In this document: positions 42,494-52,107 of the stretch, in pieces
How the letters are laid out: every line of letters begins with the position of its first letter
Numbering within the stretch: position 1 is the first letter of the stretch
Source: Lachnospiraceae bacterium UBA3282
GTDB lineage: Bacteria > Bacillota > Clostridia > Lachnospirales > Lachnospiraceae
Reading direction: 5' to 3'
Assembly (NCBI GenBank): GCA_002361735.1
Contig: DETS01000027.1
Coordinates: 1-59,395, forward strand
Length of the DNA: 59,395 nt
The notes under the pieces: generated by a model
The model's database searches: none
Told to the model about the DNA's origin: nothing
Seen by the model: the letters and a program-made list of their open reading frames with translations, nothing else
Position numbers and translations under genes: made by a program

Positions 42494-43372
42494 CTATATT
42501 TTCTGGCAAACGGGGCAGTAGACGCTGCTGCGTGTGCCGATCACCATACGGCAAAGCGTTTGCGAACACTTTGGGCAGGGGCTGCCCGCATGACCGTAGA
42601 CCTGCAAAAAGGGTGTGTTGCGGTAGTCACGACCTTTGGTTTGCAGATAATCTTCCGCGGAAATTTTGTTTGTTTCGATAAAATAGGAAATGCGTTCCGG
42701 GATGACAGCGGCGAGCGTTTCCCATTCCTTTGCATTCAGGCTGGCGGCGGGACGCGCAGGATGGATCCCGGCGGTAAATAAGATCTCATCGGAATAGATA
42801 TTACCGATGCCCGCCACGACACCTTGATCTAACAAACATTCCTTGATTGTCTTTTTTCGTTTTCCCAATCGGGTGTGCAGATATTCTGCGGTGACCAATT
42901 CAGTCAATGGCTCGACACCTAATTTATGGATTCCGCTGTAAGCGTCTGTCTCGTCTTTTGGAATCAGCCAAAACCGCCCGAAACGGCGCATGTCAGAGAA
43001 TCGCAATTCCAGAGAACCCTTTGCTACCGGTGCATCCTGTTTTTGGAGGATTGCCTGCTTTGCCTGATTTTTCAAACGAAATACGATATGCGTATGCTTT
43101 TCTTCGGGATCGTCTGTCGGGGTAAGCAGCAGCCCGCCTGTCATCCGCAAATGCAGGATGATGCAGTCTCCGCTCTCAAGCACGATTATCAGAAATTTGC
43201 CCCTGCGCTCCATATGAGAAATGACTTGATTGGTCAATGTGCTGCAGAAAGCATCCGCTGCGGGATGTGCCACCACTTCCGGGCGGCGTACGGTCACTTT
43301 TTCAATCACAAGTCCCTTGATCTGCGGTTCGATCACTCTTTTTATCGTTTCCACTTCCGGTAATTCAGGCAT
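42494..43372 (-). CDS. mutM: Formamidopyrimidine-DNA glycosylase (Fpg)
   Basis: 292 residues, slightly longer than the usual 270. MPELPEVETIKR gives the catalytic P2/E3 N-terminus once the methionine is removed. The central helix-two-turn-helix is around LLDQGVVAGIGNIYSDEILF, and the C-terminal zinc finger is complete: CPKC and CPVC, with the DNA-intercalating region TKGRDYRNTPFLQVYG before it. The enzyme removes 8-oxoguanine and ring-opened purines and cuts the backbone. No ribosome site of note; family start is unambiguous. Confidence 0.96.
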   Translation of the reverse strand: MPELPEVETIKRVIEPQIKGLVIEKVTVRRPEVVAHPAADAFCSTLTNQVISHMERRGKFLIIVLESGDCIILHLRMTGGLLLTPTDDPEEKHTHIVFRLKNQAKQAILQKQDAPVAKGSLELRFSDMRRFGRFWLIPKDETDAYSGIHKLGVEPLTELVTAEYLHTRLGKRKKTIKECLLDQGVVAGIGNIYSDEILFTAGIHPARPAASLNAKEWETLAAVIPERISYFIETNKISAEDYLQTKGRDYRNTPFLQVYGHAGSPCPKCSQTLCRMVIGTRSSVYCPVCQKI

Positions 43373-43532
43373 TTGCGTTTCCTCTGGGGTATCATTTTGG
43401 TGACTACCAAAATATCATTTTTCAACGGTACTGTCAATATTGCCGCACTGATTGGAAGTGGTGTAGAAGAAAATAAAAATGCTGACTGTTGGTAGTATGG
43501 TATGATAGGATAGAAAAGAAGGTGAAAGTACA

Positions 43533-44012
43533 ATGGATCAATTCATGGAAGTAAATTTAGTCAGGGCGGACGTTTCTCACGCGGGGGAGATCCACGCCAT
43601 GCAGATTGAAGCGTTTCGCGGATTATTAGAGAAATATCAGGATTTTTCGACCAATCCCGGTGCGGAAAGCGTAGAAAAAGTGGAAGTGCGCCTGAAACAG
43701 GACACTACCTATTACTATTTTATTTGTCTGGGAGAGACAAAGGTGGGAGCGGTCCGTGTCGTTGACACAAAAGAATCCGGAAAAAATAAAAGGATATCGC
43801 CTATCTTTATCCTGCCGCAGTTTCAGGGCAGGGGCATTGCGCAGGAAGCAATCAGACTCTGCGAAGAAGCGCACGGAAGGGAGCATTGGGAGTTGGACAC
43901 CATCCTGCAGGAACCCGGGAACTGCCATTTGTATGAGAAAATGGGCTATCGGCGGACGGGCAGGACGAAAGTCATCAACGCGGGACTGACCTTAGTCTTT
44001 TATCAAAAATAG
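43533..44012 (+). CDS. GNAT-family N-acetyltransferase
   Basis: 159 residues. The acetyl-CoA motif is ISPIFILPQFQGRGIAQEAIRLCEEAHG, preceded by the strand VGAVRVVDTKE and followed by LYEKMGYRRTGRTKVINAGLTLVFYQK. LYEKMGYRRTG is the standard end of this family. GAAGGTG lies before the ATG. Between it and gltB (44013-44259) are the gltB promoter and a hairpin. Confidence 0.87.
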   Translation: MDQFMEVNLVRADVSHAGEIHAMQIEAFRGLLEKYQDFSTNPGAESVEKVEVRLKQDTTYYYFICLGETKVGAVRVVDTKESGKNKRISPIFILPQFQGRGIAQEAIRLCEEAHGREHWELDTILQEPGNCHLYEKMGYRRTGRTKVINAGLTLVFYQK

Positions 44013-44130
44013 TGGAGGATATCTGATGTGCTGCGAAATGGAATGGAGAGCTAAATAGCAATATAGTCAGAAAATAATGGTATAATCGCCGAAAAATCAA
44101 ATAATCTGACAATTTACAAAAAAGTCTTTA

Positions 44131-44159
44131 TTTACAAATCCCAAACACGGGTGTATTAT
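44131..44159 (+). promoter_or_regulatory. Promoter of gltBD
   Basis: TTTACA (44131-44136), 17-base spacer, TATTAT (44154-44159). A second, extended -10 TGGTATAAT at 44078-44086 lies upstream with a poor -35. The first pair would start transcription near 44166. Confidence 0.7.
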
Positions 44160-44170
44160 TGTATACATGT

Positions 44171-44208
44171 GGAACGCAAAGGGGCGCCAGATGCCTTTTT
44201 TGCGTTCC
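44171..44208 (+). promoter_or_regulatory. Hairpin at the 5' end of the gltBD transcript
   Basis: GGAACGCA and TGCGTTCC are perfect arms, extended by AAAGG paired with TTTTT, with a GC-rich apical part. It begins about 5 bases after the predicted transcript start and is followed by TTCTGTTTTTC, so it can act as an attenuator or as a 5' stabilising hairpin. The gltB start is 52 bases further on. Confidence 0.6.
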
Positions 44209-44259
44209 TTCTGTTTTTCATAAACCATCAGAAGTCAAAGCTCTGACAGGAGGTAGCAT

Positions 44260-47200
44260 ATGTTTGACGTAAAAACAACAATCCCTCAGTCCCCGCTCTA
44301 CCGGGCGGAGTTTGAACATGACAACTGCGGTATCGGCGCGTGTGTCAATATCAAGGGCAAAAAGAGCCGCGCCATCGTGGAGAATGCGCTTAGGATCGTG
44401 GAGAATCTGGAGCACAGAGCCGGTAAGGACGCGGAGGGCGAGACAGGAGACGGCGTGGGAATCCTCACGCAGATGCCTCATAAATTTATGGTGAAGGTGA
44501 CGAAAGCCCTGGGCATTGACATCGGCGGCGAGAGGGAGTACGGCGTGGGCACGTTTTTCTTCCCGCAGGACGAATTGCAGCGCAACCAGGCGAAGAAAAT
44601 GTTTGAGATCATTGCGGAGAAAGAGGGGCTGCAGTTTTTAGGCTGGCGCGATGTGCCGACGGTGCCCTCTGTGCTTGGGCACAAGGCGGTGGAGTGTATG
44701 CCCTGCATCATGCAGGCGTTTATCAAAAAGCCGGCAAATGTAGAGAAAGGGCTTGACTTTGACCGGAAACTGTACATATTACGGCGTACCTTTGAGCAGT
44801 CAACGGATGTGACTTATGTGGTCAGTCTGTCAAGTCGGACGATCGTGTACAAGGGCATGTTCCTGGTGGGGCAGCTTCGCACCTTCTTTGCGGACTTGCA
44901 GGATAAGGATTACGAGTCGGCGATCGCCGTGGTGCACTCCCGTTTTTCCACCAACACAAACCCGAGCTGGGAGCGGGCGCACCCGAACCGTTTCATTGTC
45001 CACAACGGAGAAATCAACACCATCCGCGGCAATGCGGATAAGATGCAGGCGAGAGAGGAAAACATGGAGTCCGAGCATTTACAGGGGCAGATGCACAAGA
45101 TTCTGCCAGCCATCAACGCTTCCGGTTCCGATTCCGCCATGCTCGACAATACGCTGGAATTTCTGGTGATGAGCGGGATGCCCCTGCCTTTGGCGGTGAT
45201 GATCACGATTCCGGAACCCTGGGAAAACAATAAGACCATGTCCCAGAAGAAAAAGGATTTCTACCAATATTATGCGACCATGATGGAACCGTGGGACGGT
45301 CCGGCGTCGATCCTGTTCTGCGACGGGGATATCATGGGTGCGGTGCTTGACCGAAACGGTCTACGCCCTTCCCGCTACATGATCACGGACGATGACACGC
45401 TGATTCTCTCGTCGGAGGTGGGCGTGCTGGATATCGACCCGTCCAAGATCGTGATGAAAGAGAGACTCCACCCCGGCAAGATGCTTCTGGTGGACACGGT
45501 GCAGGGGAGAGTGATTGACGACGATGAATTGAAAGAAAAATATGCGTCCGCGCAGCCTTACGGCGAGTGGCTGGACAGCAAGCTGGTGACTTTGAAAGAG
45601 TTAAAGATTCCGAATCAGCGCGTGCCGGAATTTACCTACGAGGAAAGACAGCGGATGCAGAAGGCGTTCGGCTACACCTACGAGGATTTGAAGACCAGTA
45701 TTTTGCCGATGGCGAAAAACGGCGCGGAAGCAATCGCGGCGATGGGCGTGGATACGCCGATTCCCGTGCTCTCCAAGGCGCATCACCCGCTGTTCCACTA
45801 CTTTAAGCAGCTTTTCGCGCAGGTGACGAATCCGCCCATCGACGCCATCCGCGAGGAGGTGGTCACTTCCACCACGGTCTATCTGGGGCAGGACGGTAAT
45901 TTGCTGGAGGAGATGCCGGAAAACTGCAATATGCTGCGGGTGCATAACCCGATCTTGACCAGCACCGACCTTCTGAAAATCAAGAGCATGAAGGCGGAAG
46001 GCTTTAAGGTAGAAGTGATTCCGATTACCTACTATAAAAATACGAGACTGGAAAAGGCAATCGACAGGCTGTTCGTGGAGGTGGACAGGGCATACCGCGA
46101 CGGCGTGAATATCATCATCCTCTCCGACAGGGGCGTGGATGAAAACAGGGTGGCGATTCCGTCCCTGTTGGCGGTATCCGCCCTGCAGCAGCATCTGGTC
46201 AGCACGAAGAAAAGAACCAGCGTGGATATCATCTTAGAGTCGGCGGAACCGAGGGAAGTGCATCACTTTGCGACCCTGCTGGGCTTCGGCGCTTCGGCGA
46301 TCAACCCCTATCTGGCGCAGGAGAGCATCAAGGAGCTGATCGACAATCATATGCTGGATAAGGATTACTATGCTGCGGTGAACGATTACAACAGCGCGAT
46401 CCTGCACGGTATCGTAAAAATCGCTTCCAAGATGGGCATCTCCACGATCCAGTCCTATCAGGGCTCCAAGATTTTCGAGGCGATCGGTATTGACAAAGAG
46501 GTGATCAACAAGTACTTTACCAACACAGTCTGCCGGGTGGGTGGTATCACGCTGAAAGATATCGAGGAGGAAGTGGATATCCTGCACTCCATGGCGTTTG
46601 ACCCGCTCGGTCTATCCACGGATTTAACGCTGGACAGCACGGGACATCACCAGATGAGGAGCGGTGCGGATGAGCACCTGTATAATCCGGAGACCATTCA
46701 TTTACTACAGGAGTCAACCAGACGGGGTGACTACGAATTATTTAAGCAATATACCAAAGCGGTCAATAATGAGGACAGCATCAAGAACCTGCGCGGGCTG
46801 ATGGACTTTAACTATGCGGCAAAACCCGTGCCGATTGAGGAAGTGGAGAGTGTTGACACGATTGTCACAAGGTTTAAGACGGGCGCTATGTCCTACGGTT
46901 CCATCTCCAAGGAGGCGCACGAGACCATGGCAATCGCAATGAACCGTCTGCACGGTAAATCCAACTCCGGTGAGGGCGGGGAGGATAAGGACAGACTGAC
47001 GGTGGGAGCGGACGGCTTGAACCGCTGCTCGGCGATCAAACAGGTGGCGAGCGGACGCTTCGGCGTGACCAGCGAATACTTAAACAGCGCGCAGGAGATT
47101 CAGATCAAGATGGCGCAGGGCGCGAAGCCCGGCGAGGGCGGACACCTCCCCGGCGGCAAGGTCTATCCGTGGATCGCGAAGACCAGACACTCCACGCCCG

Positions 47201-48813
47201 GCGTGGGCTTGATTTCTCCGCCGCCTCATCACGATATCTATTCCATTGAGGATTTGGCACAGTTGATTTACGACTTGAAAAATGCCAACACTAAGGCGCG
47301 GATTTCGGTGAAACTCGTCTCCGAGGCGGGTGTCGGCACGGTGGCGGCAGGCGTGGCGAAGGCGGGCGCCCAGGTCATTCTGGTTTCCGGCTATGACGGT
47401 GGCACGGGAGCCGCGCCCCGCAACTCTATTCACAATGCGGGACTGCCCTGGGAGCTGGGGCTGGCGGAGACGCACCAGACGCTGATTCAAAACGGGCTCA
47501 GAAACAAGGTCCGCATCGAGACGGACGGCAAGCTGATGAGCGGACGTGATGTGGCGATCGCGGCGATCCTCGGCGCGGAGGAGTTTGGCTTTGCGACAGC
47601 GCCCCTTGTGACTATGGGCTGTCTGATGATGCGTGTCTGCAATCTGGACACCTGTCCGGTAGGCGTGGCGACCCAGAACCCGGAGCTGCGCAAACGCTTT
47701 ACGGGCAAGCCGGAGTATGTGGAGAACTTTATGCGGTTTATCGCGCAGGAGCTTCGGGAGTATATGGCGAAGCTCGGCGTGCGCAAGGTGGATGAGCTGG
47801 TGGGCAGGACGGAGCTTTTGCGAGTGAAGGAGAATCTGACGGACCGTCAGCGCAAAGTAGATTTGGACTTGATCTTGAGCAATCCTTACGAGGGAAGCAA
47901 GGAGAAGTTTATCTTTGATCCGAAGCAGGTGTACGACTTCCATCTGGAAAAAACGCTGGATGAGAAGGTGCTCTTAAAGCAGCTTTCCAAGGCGCTTGAG
48001 AGTGGGCAGAAGCGCAGCCTTGAGGTGGACGTTTCCAACACGGACCGTACTTTCGGCACCATCTTCGGCTCGGAGATCACGAGGCGGTTCGGCGATACGC
48101 TGGAGGAGGACACCTATCATATCTTGTGTAAAGGTTCCGGCGGACAGAGTTTCGGCGCATTCATCCCCAAGGGGCTGACGCTTGAGCTGGTGGGCGATTC
48201 CAACGACTACTTCGGCAAGGGTTTGTCCGGCGGTAAGCTGGTGGTCTATCCCCCGCAGGGCTCGGCGTTTAAGCAGGATGAAAACATCATCATCGGCAAT
48301 GTGTCGCTCTACGGTGCGACCTCCGGTAAGGCATTTATCAATGGCGTGGCAGGAGAGCGCTTCTGCGTGCGCAATTCCGGCGCCATTGCGGTGGTGGAGG
48401 GTGTGGGCGACCACGGCTGTGAGTATATGACGGGAGGGCGCGTGGTCGTGCTCGGCGCTGTCGGCAAGAACTTCGCGGCGGGCATGAGCGGCGGTATCGC
48501 CTATGTACTGGACGAGAACAACGACCTGTACACCAAGACCAACAAGGAGATGGTTTCCTCCTATGAGATTACCTCGAAGTACGACGTCCTTGAGCTGAAA
48601 GAGATGATCAAGGAGCACGTGGCATACACCAACTCCGTCAAAGGAAAAGAGATTCTGGACAATTTCGGAGAGTATCTGCCGAAGTTTAAGAAGATCATCC
48701 CGCACGACTATGAGATCATGTTGAAGCTGATCGTGCAGATGGAGGAGAAAGGTTTGAGCGCGGAGCAGGCGCAGATAGAGGCATTCTATAAAAAGGATAA
48801 GGAAGGGGCATAA
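44260..48813 (+). CDS. gltB: Glutamate synthase, large subunit
   Basis: 1517 residues, normal length for the NADPH enzyme. Residues about 23-430 are the class II glutamine amidotransferase domain; the catalytic cysteine C23 in EHDNCGIGAC must be exposed by removal of a short propeptide. A central domain and then the FMN-binding synthase domain follow (YGSISKEAHETMAIAMNRLHGKSNSGEGG, SGYDGGTGAAPRNS), with the 3Fe-4S cysteines in MGCLMMRVCNLDTCPVG. The C-terminal GXGXG domain is complete. It makes two glutamates from glutamine and 2-oxoglutarate. AGGAGGT is just before the ATG; gltD follows 3 bases after its stop. Confidence 0.98.
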   Translation: MFDVKTTIPQSPLYRAEFEHDNCGIGACVNIKGKKSRAIVENALRIVENLEHRAGKDAEGETGDGVGILTQMPHKFMVKVTKALGIDIGGEREYGVGTFFFPQDELQRNQAKKMFEIIAEKEGLQFLGWRDVPTVPSVLGHKAVECMPCIMQAFIKKPANVEKGLDFDRKLYILRRTFEQSTDVTYVVSLSSRTIVYKGMFLVGQLRTFFADLQDKDYESAIAVVHSRFSTNTNPSWERAHPNRFIVHNGEINTIRGNADKMQAREENMESEHLQGQMHKILPAINASGSDSAMLDNTLEFLVMSGMPLPLAVMITIPEPWENNKTMSQKKKDFYQYYATMMEPWDGPASILFCDGDIMGAVLDRNGLRPSRYMITDDDTLILSSEVGVLDIDPSKIVMKERLHPGKMLLVDTVQGRVIDDDELKEKYASAQPYGEWLDSKLVTLKELKIPNQRVPEFTYEERQRMQKAFGYTYEDLKTSILPMAKNGAEAIAAMGVDTPIPVLSKAHHPLFHYFKQLFAQVTNPPIDAIREEVVTSTTVYLGQDGNLLEEMPENCNMLRVHNPILTSTDLLKIKSMKAEGFKVEVIPITYYKNTRLEKAIDRLFVEVDRAYRDGVNIIILSDRGVDENRVAIPSLLAVSALQQHLVSTKKRTSVDIILESAEPREVHHFATLLGFGASAINPYLAQESIKELIDNHMLDKDYYAAVNDYNSAILHGIVKIASKMGISTIQSYQGSKIFEAIGIDKEVINKYFTNTVCRVGGITLKDIEEEVDILHSMAFDPLGLSTDLTLDSTGHHQMRSGADEHLYNPETIHLLQESTRRGDYELFKQYTKAVNNEDSIKNLRGLMDFNYAAKPVPIEEVESVDTIVTRFKTGAMSYGSISKEAHETMAIAMNRLHGKSNSGEGGEDKDRLTVGADGLNRCSAIKQVASGRFGVTSEYLNSAQEIQIKMAQGAKPGEGGHLPGGKVYPWIAKTRHSTPGVGLISPPPHHDIYSIEDLAQLIYDLKNANTKARISVKLVSEAGVGTVAAGVAKAGAQVILVSGYDGGTGAAPRNSIHNAGLPWELGLAETHQTLIQNGLRNKVRIETDGKLMSGRDVAIAAILGAEEFGFATAPLVTMGCLMMRVCNLDTCPVGVATQNPELRKRFTGKPEYVENFMRFIAQELREYMAKLGVRKVDELVGRTELLRVKENLTDRQRKVDLDLILSNPYEGSKEKFIFDPKQVYDFHLEKTLDEKVLLKQLSKALESGQKRSLEVDVSNTDRTFGTIFGSEITRRFGDTLEEDTYHILCKGSGGQSFGAFIPKGLTLELVGDSNDYFGKGLSGGKLVVYPPQGSAFKQDENIIIGNVSLYGATSGKAFINGVAGERFCVRNSGAIAVVEGVGDHGCEYMTGGRVVVLGAVGKNFAAGMSGGIAYVLDENNDLYTKTNKEMVSSYEITSKYDVLELKEMIKEHVAYTNSVKGKEILDNFGEYLPKFKKIIPHDYEIMLKLIVQMEEKGLSAEQAQIEAFYKKDKEGA

Positions 48814-48816
48814 GCG

Positions 48817-50310
48817 ATGGGAAAACCGACAGGATTTATGGAATATGAGCGCAGGGTGTCCAAAGATGTGAGCCCCAAAGAGCGCATCAAGAATTTCAAG
48901 GAATTTCACGAGCATTTGACCATGGAGGAACAGCGGGAGCAGGGCGCGCGCTGTATGGACTGCGGCGTGCCGTTTTGTCAGTCGGGCATGACGCTTTGCG
49001 GCATGACTTCGGGCTGTCCTCTGCACAATCTGGTGCCGGAGTGGAACGATCTGGTCTACACGGGAAACTGGGAACAGGCGTACAACCGTCTGCATAAGAC
49101 CAACAATTTTCCGGAGTTTACGTCGAGGGTGTGCCCCGCGCTCTGTGAGGCGGCATGTACCTGCGGCTTGAACGGCGACCCCGTTTCCACTAAGGAAAAC
49201 GAGTATGCCATCATTGAAAACGCTTACGAAAAAGGCTACGCGGCGGCGAAACCGCCCAAGGTGCGCACCGGCAAGAAGGTGGCGGTGGTGGGCAGCGGCC
49301 CTTCCGGGCTGGCGGTGGCAGACCAGCTCAACAGGCGCGGGCATCTGGTGACGGTGTTCGAGCGTTCCGACCGCGTCGGCGGGCTGTTGATGTACGGCAT
49401 TCCCAATATGAAACTGGAAAAGCACATCATTGACCGCAAGATCAAAGTCATGGAGGAGGAGGGAGTTACCTTCGTGACAAACAGTAACGTCGGCAAGGAT
49501 GTGAAGGCGGAGAAGCTGTTAAAGGACTTTGACCGGGTGGTGCTCTGCTGCGGATCTTCCAATCCCCGCGACATCAATGCGCCGGGCAGGGACGCCAAGG
49601 GCATCTACTTTGCGGTGGATTTTCTGACGGCGAACACCAAGAGCCTGCTGGACTCGGACTTTGCGGATAAAAAGTATGTGGATACGAAGGATAAAAATGT
49701 GGTCATCATCGGCGGCGGCGACACCGGCAACGACTGTGTGGGCACGGCGATCCGCCACGGCGCGAAGTCTGTGACCCAGATCGAGATGATGCCCAAGGCG
49801 CCCGATGAAAGAGCCGATAACAACCCCTGGCCCGAGTGGCCCAAGGTCTGCAAGACCGACTACGGTCAGCAGGAGGCGATCGCGGTCTACGGTCACGATC
49901 CCCGCATTTATGAGTCCACGGTGAAGGAGTTCGTGAAAGATAAGAACGGCAATCTGAAAGCGGTGAAGATCGTCTCCCTGACCTGGGAAAAGGACGAAAA
50001 GACCGGACGCATGAACATGAAGGAAATCGAAGGCTCCGAAAAGACGCTGGATGCGGAGATCGTGCTGATCGCGGCGGGCTTTCTGGGCAGCCAGAAGTAT
50101 GTGACCGATGCCTTCAAGGTGGAGCTGGACGGCAGGACCAACGTGCAGACGGCGGCAGGCAGATTTGCGACCAGCGCAGAGCGCGTGTTCACGGCGGGCG
50201 ATATGCACACGGGGCAGTCGCTGGTGGTGAAGGCAATCCGACAGGGCAGGGAGTGCGCGAGAGAGGTGGACGAGAGCCTGATGGGGTATACGAATCTGTA
50301 TGTGCAGTAG
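48817..50310 (+). CDS. gltD: Glutamate synthase, small (beta) subunit
   Basis: 497 residues. The N-terminal 4Fe-4S region has CMDCGVPFC and CPALCEAACTCGLNGDPV; the FAD site is KKVAVVGSGPSGLAVADQL with E/R in VFERSDRVGGLLMYGIP; the NADPH site is NVVIIGGGDTGNDCVGTAIRHG; and FTAGDMHTGQSLVVKAI is the C-terminal FAD contact. It passes electrons from NADPH to the large subunit. Co-transcribed with gltB (3-base gap). A terminator lies 99 bases after it. Confidence 0.97.
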   Translation: MGKPTGFMEYERRVSKDVSPKERIKNFKEFHEHLTMEEQREQGARCMDCGVPFCQSGMTLCGMTSGCPLHNLVPEWNDLVYTGNWEQAYNRLHKTNNFPEFTSRVCPALCEAACTCGLNGDPVSTKENEYAIIENAYEKGYAAAKPPKVRTGKKVAVVGSGPSGLAVADQLNRRGHLVTVFERSDRVGGLLMYGIPNMKLEKHIIDRKIKVMEEEGVTFVTNSNVGKDVKAEKLLKDFDRVVLCCGSSNPRDINAPGRDAKGIYFAVDFLTANTKSLLDSDFADKKYVDTKDKNVVIIGGGDTGNDCVGTAIRHGAKSVTQIEMMPKAPDERADNNPWPEWPKVCKTDYGQQEAIAVYGHDPRIYESTVKEFVKDKNGNLKAVKIVSLTWEKDEKTGRMNMKEIEGSEKTLDAEIVLIAAGFLGSQKYVTDAFKVELDGRTNVQTAAGRFATSAERVFTAGDMHTGQSLVVKAIRQGRECAREVDESLMGYTNLYVQ

Positions 50311-50312
50311 GC

Positions 50313-50358
50313 AAAGTTATGTCAACCAGCTGCAAAAGTGAAAGTTATGTAAATCAAC
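50313..50358. repeat. Tandem AAAGTTATGT repeat, possible IS-end remnant
   Basis: AAAGTTATGTCAACC (50313-50327) and AAAGTTATGTAAATCAAC (50341-50358) are 28 bases apart and separated by AGCTGCAAAAGTG. Spaced short terminal repeats of this sort are found at the ends of IS21-type elements. No transposase is present, so at most this is a solo end. Confidence 0.35.
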
Positions 50359-50408
50359 AACTTGTATGACAGGAGCATCGAAAGAAATCAGATACACAGA
50401 TAACGAAA

Positions 50409-50445
50409 AATCTCCACGGCAGATTTACGACCGCGGGGATTTTTT
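50409..50445 (+). terminator. Intrinsic terminator of gltBD
   Basis: AATCTCCACGG and CCGCGGGGATT pair over 11 bases with one mismatch and one wobble, followed by TTTTTT (50440-50445). Confidence 0.8.
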
Positions 50446-50538
50446 CTGTTTCTGCGTTCTATTCAGGGAAAACGATTGAAATACGGTTGAAAAGGATTGC
50501 TTGTCTGATGTGGCGGAAAAAGGGAAGGAAAAGCGGAT

Positions 50539-51705
50539 ATGGGTAAAAAATATGAGTATGTCATGGACGAGGCAGAGATCAGGGAGTGCGGCCGGTTTCT
50601 TACATGGGAACATGTAAAGTGCAATAAAAGGACGTGGCTGTTGCTTTTGATGATTTTGGCAGCGGAATTGATATTGCGACCGACGTACGTAGTAGCGACG
50701 GCGCTGCTGTCGGTCGTATTGATTCTGATCGTGTGCATCAACTGCTATCTGCTCACGACGAGAGAGTTGAGGGGGCAGCCTGTGTCTATCCGGATAGAAG
50801 GAAACAGGCTGAAGGCGAGGAGGAGAGATTACGGTGAGGTTCCCTGTACGGATATTCAAATGGTCCGCAGGACAAAGCGCCTCCTTTTCATGGGCTATAC
50901 GCAGGGAGACAAACGGCAGGCGTGGTATGTGATACCGTTGCGTTGTTTTGCAGACGGGCAGGAGGTGGAGCAGTTTCTTGCTATGCTGCACGGTTCGTAT
51001 GAGCCGGGGCAGAATCCGAGTCAGGAGCAGAGAGACGCATACGGGGAAGATATCCGTCTCAGTTTTCAGATGAATGGGGAAAGCTGGGGGCGTCTGCAAA
51101 AGGGAGCGGCTGATTTGGGAAATAGCGGCAGCCTGGGAAGAACCGCGCGGTTCAAGGCATTGATGCTATGGTTATGTGCGGTAACGGTCTTTGTACTCAT
51201 AGCCACCGGCTTGGCAGCGAAAAAGTTTGATTTGCTGATTGTCTGTTTTGATGTTGCATTGACTGCGTGGATGGGAATGTGGGTGTTTTACCGAAATCCG
51301 GAGAAAAAGATCAGAAAACAGTTAAAAGCGCCGCAGCTGCAGGCTGCTGTTTGCGGACTATGGCAGTTTTCCTTTGCGGACGAAGGGATTTGCGTCGATA
51401 TGCCGCAGGATCGGAAAAGCATCTATCTGTGGGAATCGCTTTCGTGGCTGTTTGAGACGCAGGAGGCATTTTATTTTTTTAATCAGGATCGAAAACGCTT
51501 TATAGCGGTTCCCAAAAAGAGTTTTGTAACCAGGGAACAGGTGGAACTTTTTTACAGGCTTTGCGCGAATCATGGCTTACAGCGGATGGAAGCTAAGAAG
51601 GCACGCTATGTACCGGGATGGTTCCTGTGGATCATTTTGGGCCTGATCTTTCTGGCGTTTTTGGGGACTGCTGCGGTAAAGATTTCTTTGGGCACAGGAA
51701 GCTGA
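50539..51705 (+). CDS. Membrane protein with two tandem YcxB-like halves
   Basis: 388 residues. Each half has a short soluble start, two membrane helices and a soluble YcxB-type module. The first helices are about residues 33-70 and the second pair about 196-240. The modules end in matching segments, WYVIPLRCFADGQEVEQFLAMLHG in the first half and FIAVPKKSFVTREQVELFYRLCA in the second. A last helix (FLWIILGLIFLAFLGTAAV) anchors the C-terminus. YcxB proteins have no known activity. Usual members are about 160-180 residues, so this is a fused duplication. The gene stands alone. Confidence 0.75.
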   Translation: MGKKYEYVMDEAEIRECGRFLTWEHVKCNKRTWLLLLMILAAELILRPTYVVATALLSVVLILIVCINCYLLTTRELRGQPVSIRIEGNRLKARRRDYGEVPCTDIQMVRRTKRLLFMGYTQGDKRQAWYVIPLRCFADGQEVEQFLAMLHGSYEPGQNPSQEQRDAYGEDIRLSFQMNGESWGRLQKGAADLGNSGSLGRTARFKALMLWLCAVTVFVLIATGLAAKKFDLLIVCFDVALTAWMGMWVFYRNPEKKIRKQLKAPQLQAAVCGLWQFSFADEGICVDMPQDRKSIYLWESLSWLFETQEAFYFFNQDRKRFIAVPKKSFVTREQVELFYRLCANHGLQRMEAKKARYVPGWFLWIILGLIFLAFLGTAAVKISLGTGS

Positions 51706-51720
51706 CGTAAATGGAAGCAG

Positions 51721-52107
51721 CTATCTGCGCCCCTCCAGATATTCCTTTCGGTACTGGCTGGGAGAGATATCGTAGTAAGTGCGAAACGCCTTGCTGAAAT
51801 AGTGGTTGTCGGCATAGCCCAGCCGCTCGGCGATATCAATGATCTTATTATCTTCGTCTTCCAGAAGCTCTTTGGCTCGTTCCATACGCAGTTTCAGGAC
51901 ATACTCATAGATCGTGAAGCCGTATTTGCCGCGAAAGAGTCTGGTCAGATATTCCGTGGAAAAGAAATATTTTTCGGAAAACATGGTGATCTTGATGGAT
52001 TCACAGTAGTGGCTCTCAATATATTCCTTAATGATGCGGACGACTTCGTCGGGAGAGATGTCTGCCTGCCCGACAGACGGCGCATCCTGAAAAACGGCTT
52101 TCGGATT
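51721..52107 (-). pseudogene. 3' fragment of a YesN-type AraC response regulator
   Basis: The minus-strand frame open from 52107 reads DISPDEVVRIIKEYIESHYC, then YFFSTEYLTRLFRGKYGFTI, YEYVLKLRMERAKELLEDED, NKIIDIAERLGYADNHYFSKAFRTYYDISPSQYR, a complete AraC DNA-binding domain. The N-terminal receiver domain of YesN proteins is missing and the frame is preceded by TAG at 52108-52110. Its 5' end merges into the truncated sensor gene, so the two were joined by a deletion. An ATG at 51984 could still give an 87-residue DNA-binding fragment. Confidence 0.8.

Noticed and set aside
47974..49425. Long open frame (483 codons) on the minus strand across the gltB/gltD junction
   Set aside because: It is antisense to two fully supported genes, is rich in His and Arg as expected from reading GC-rich third positions in reverse, and has no ribosome site or family motif.
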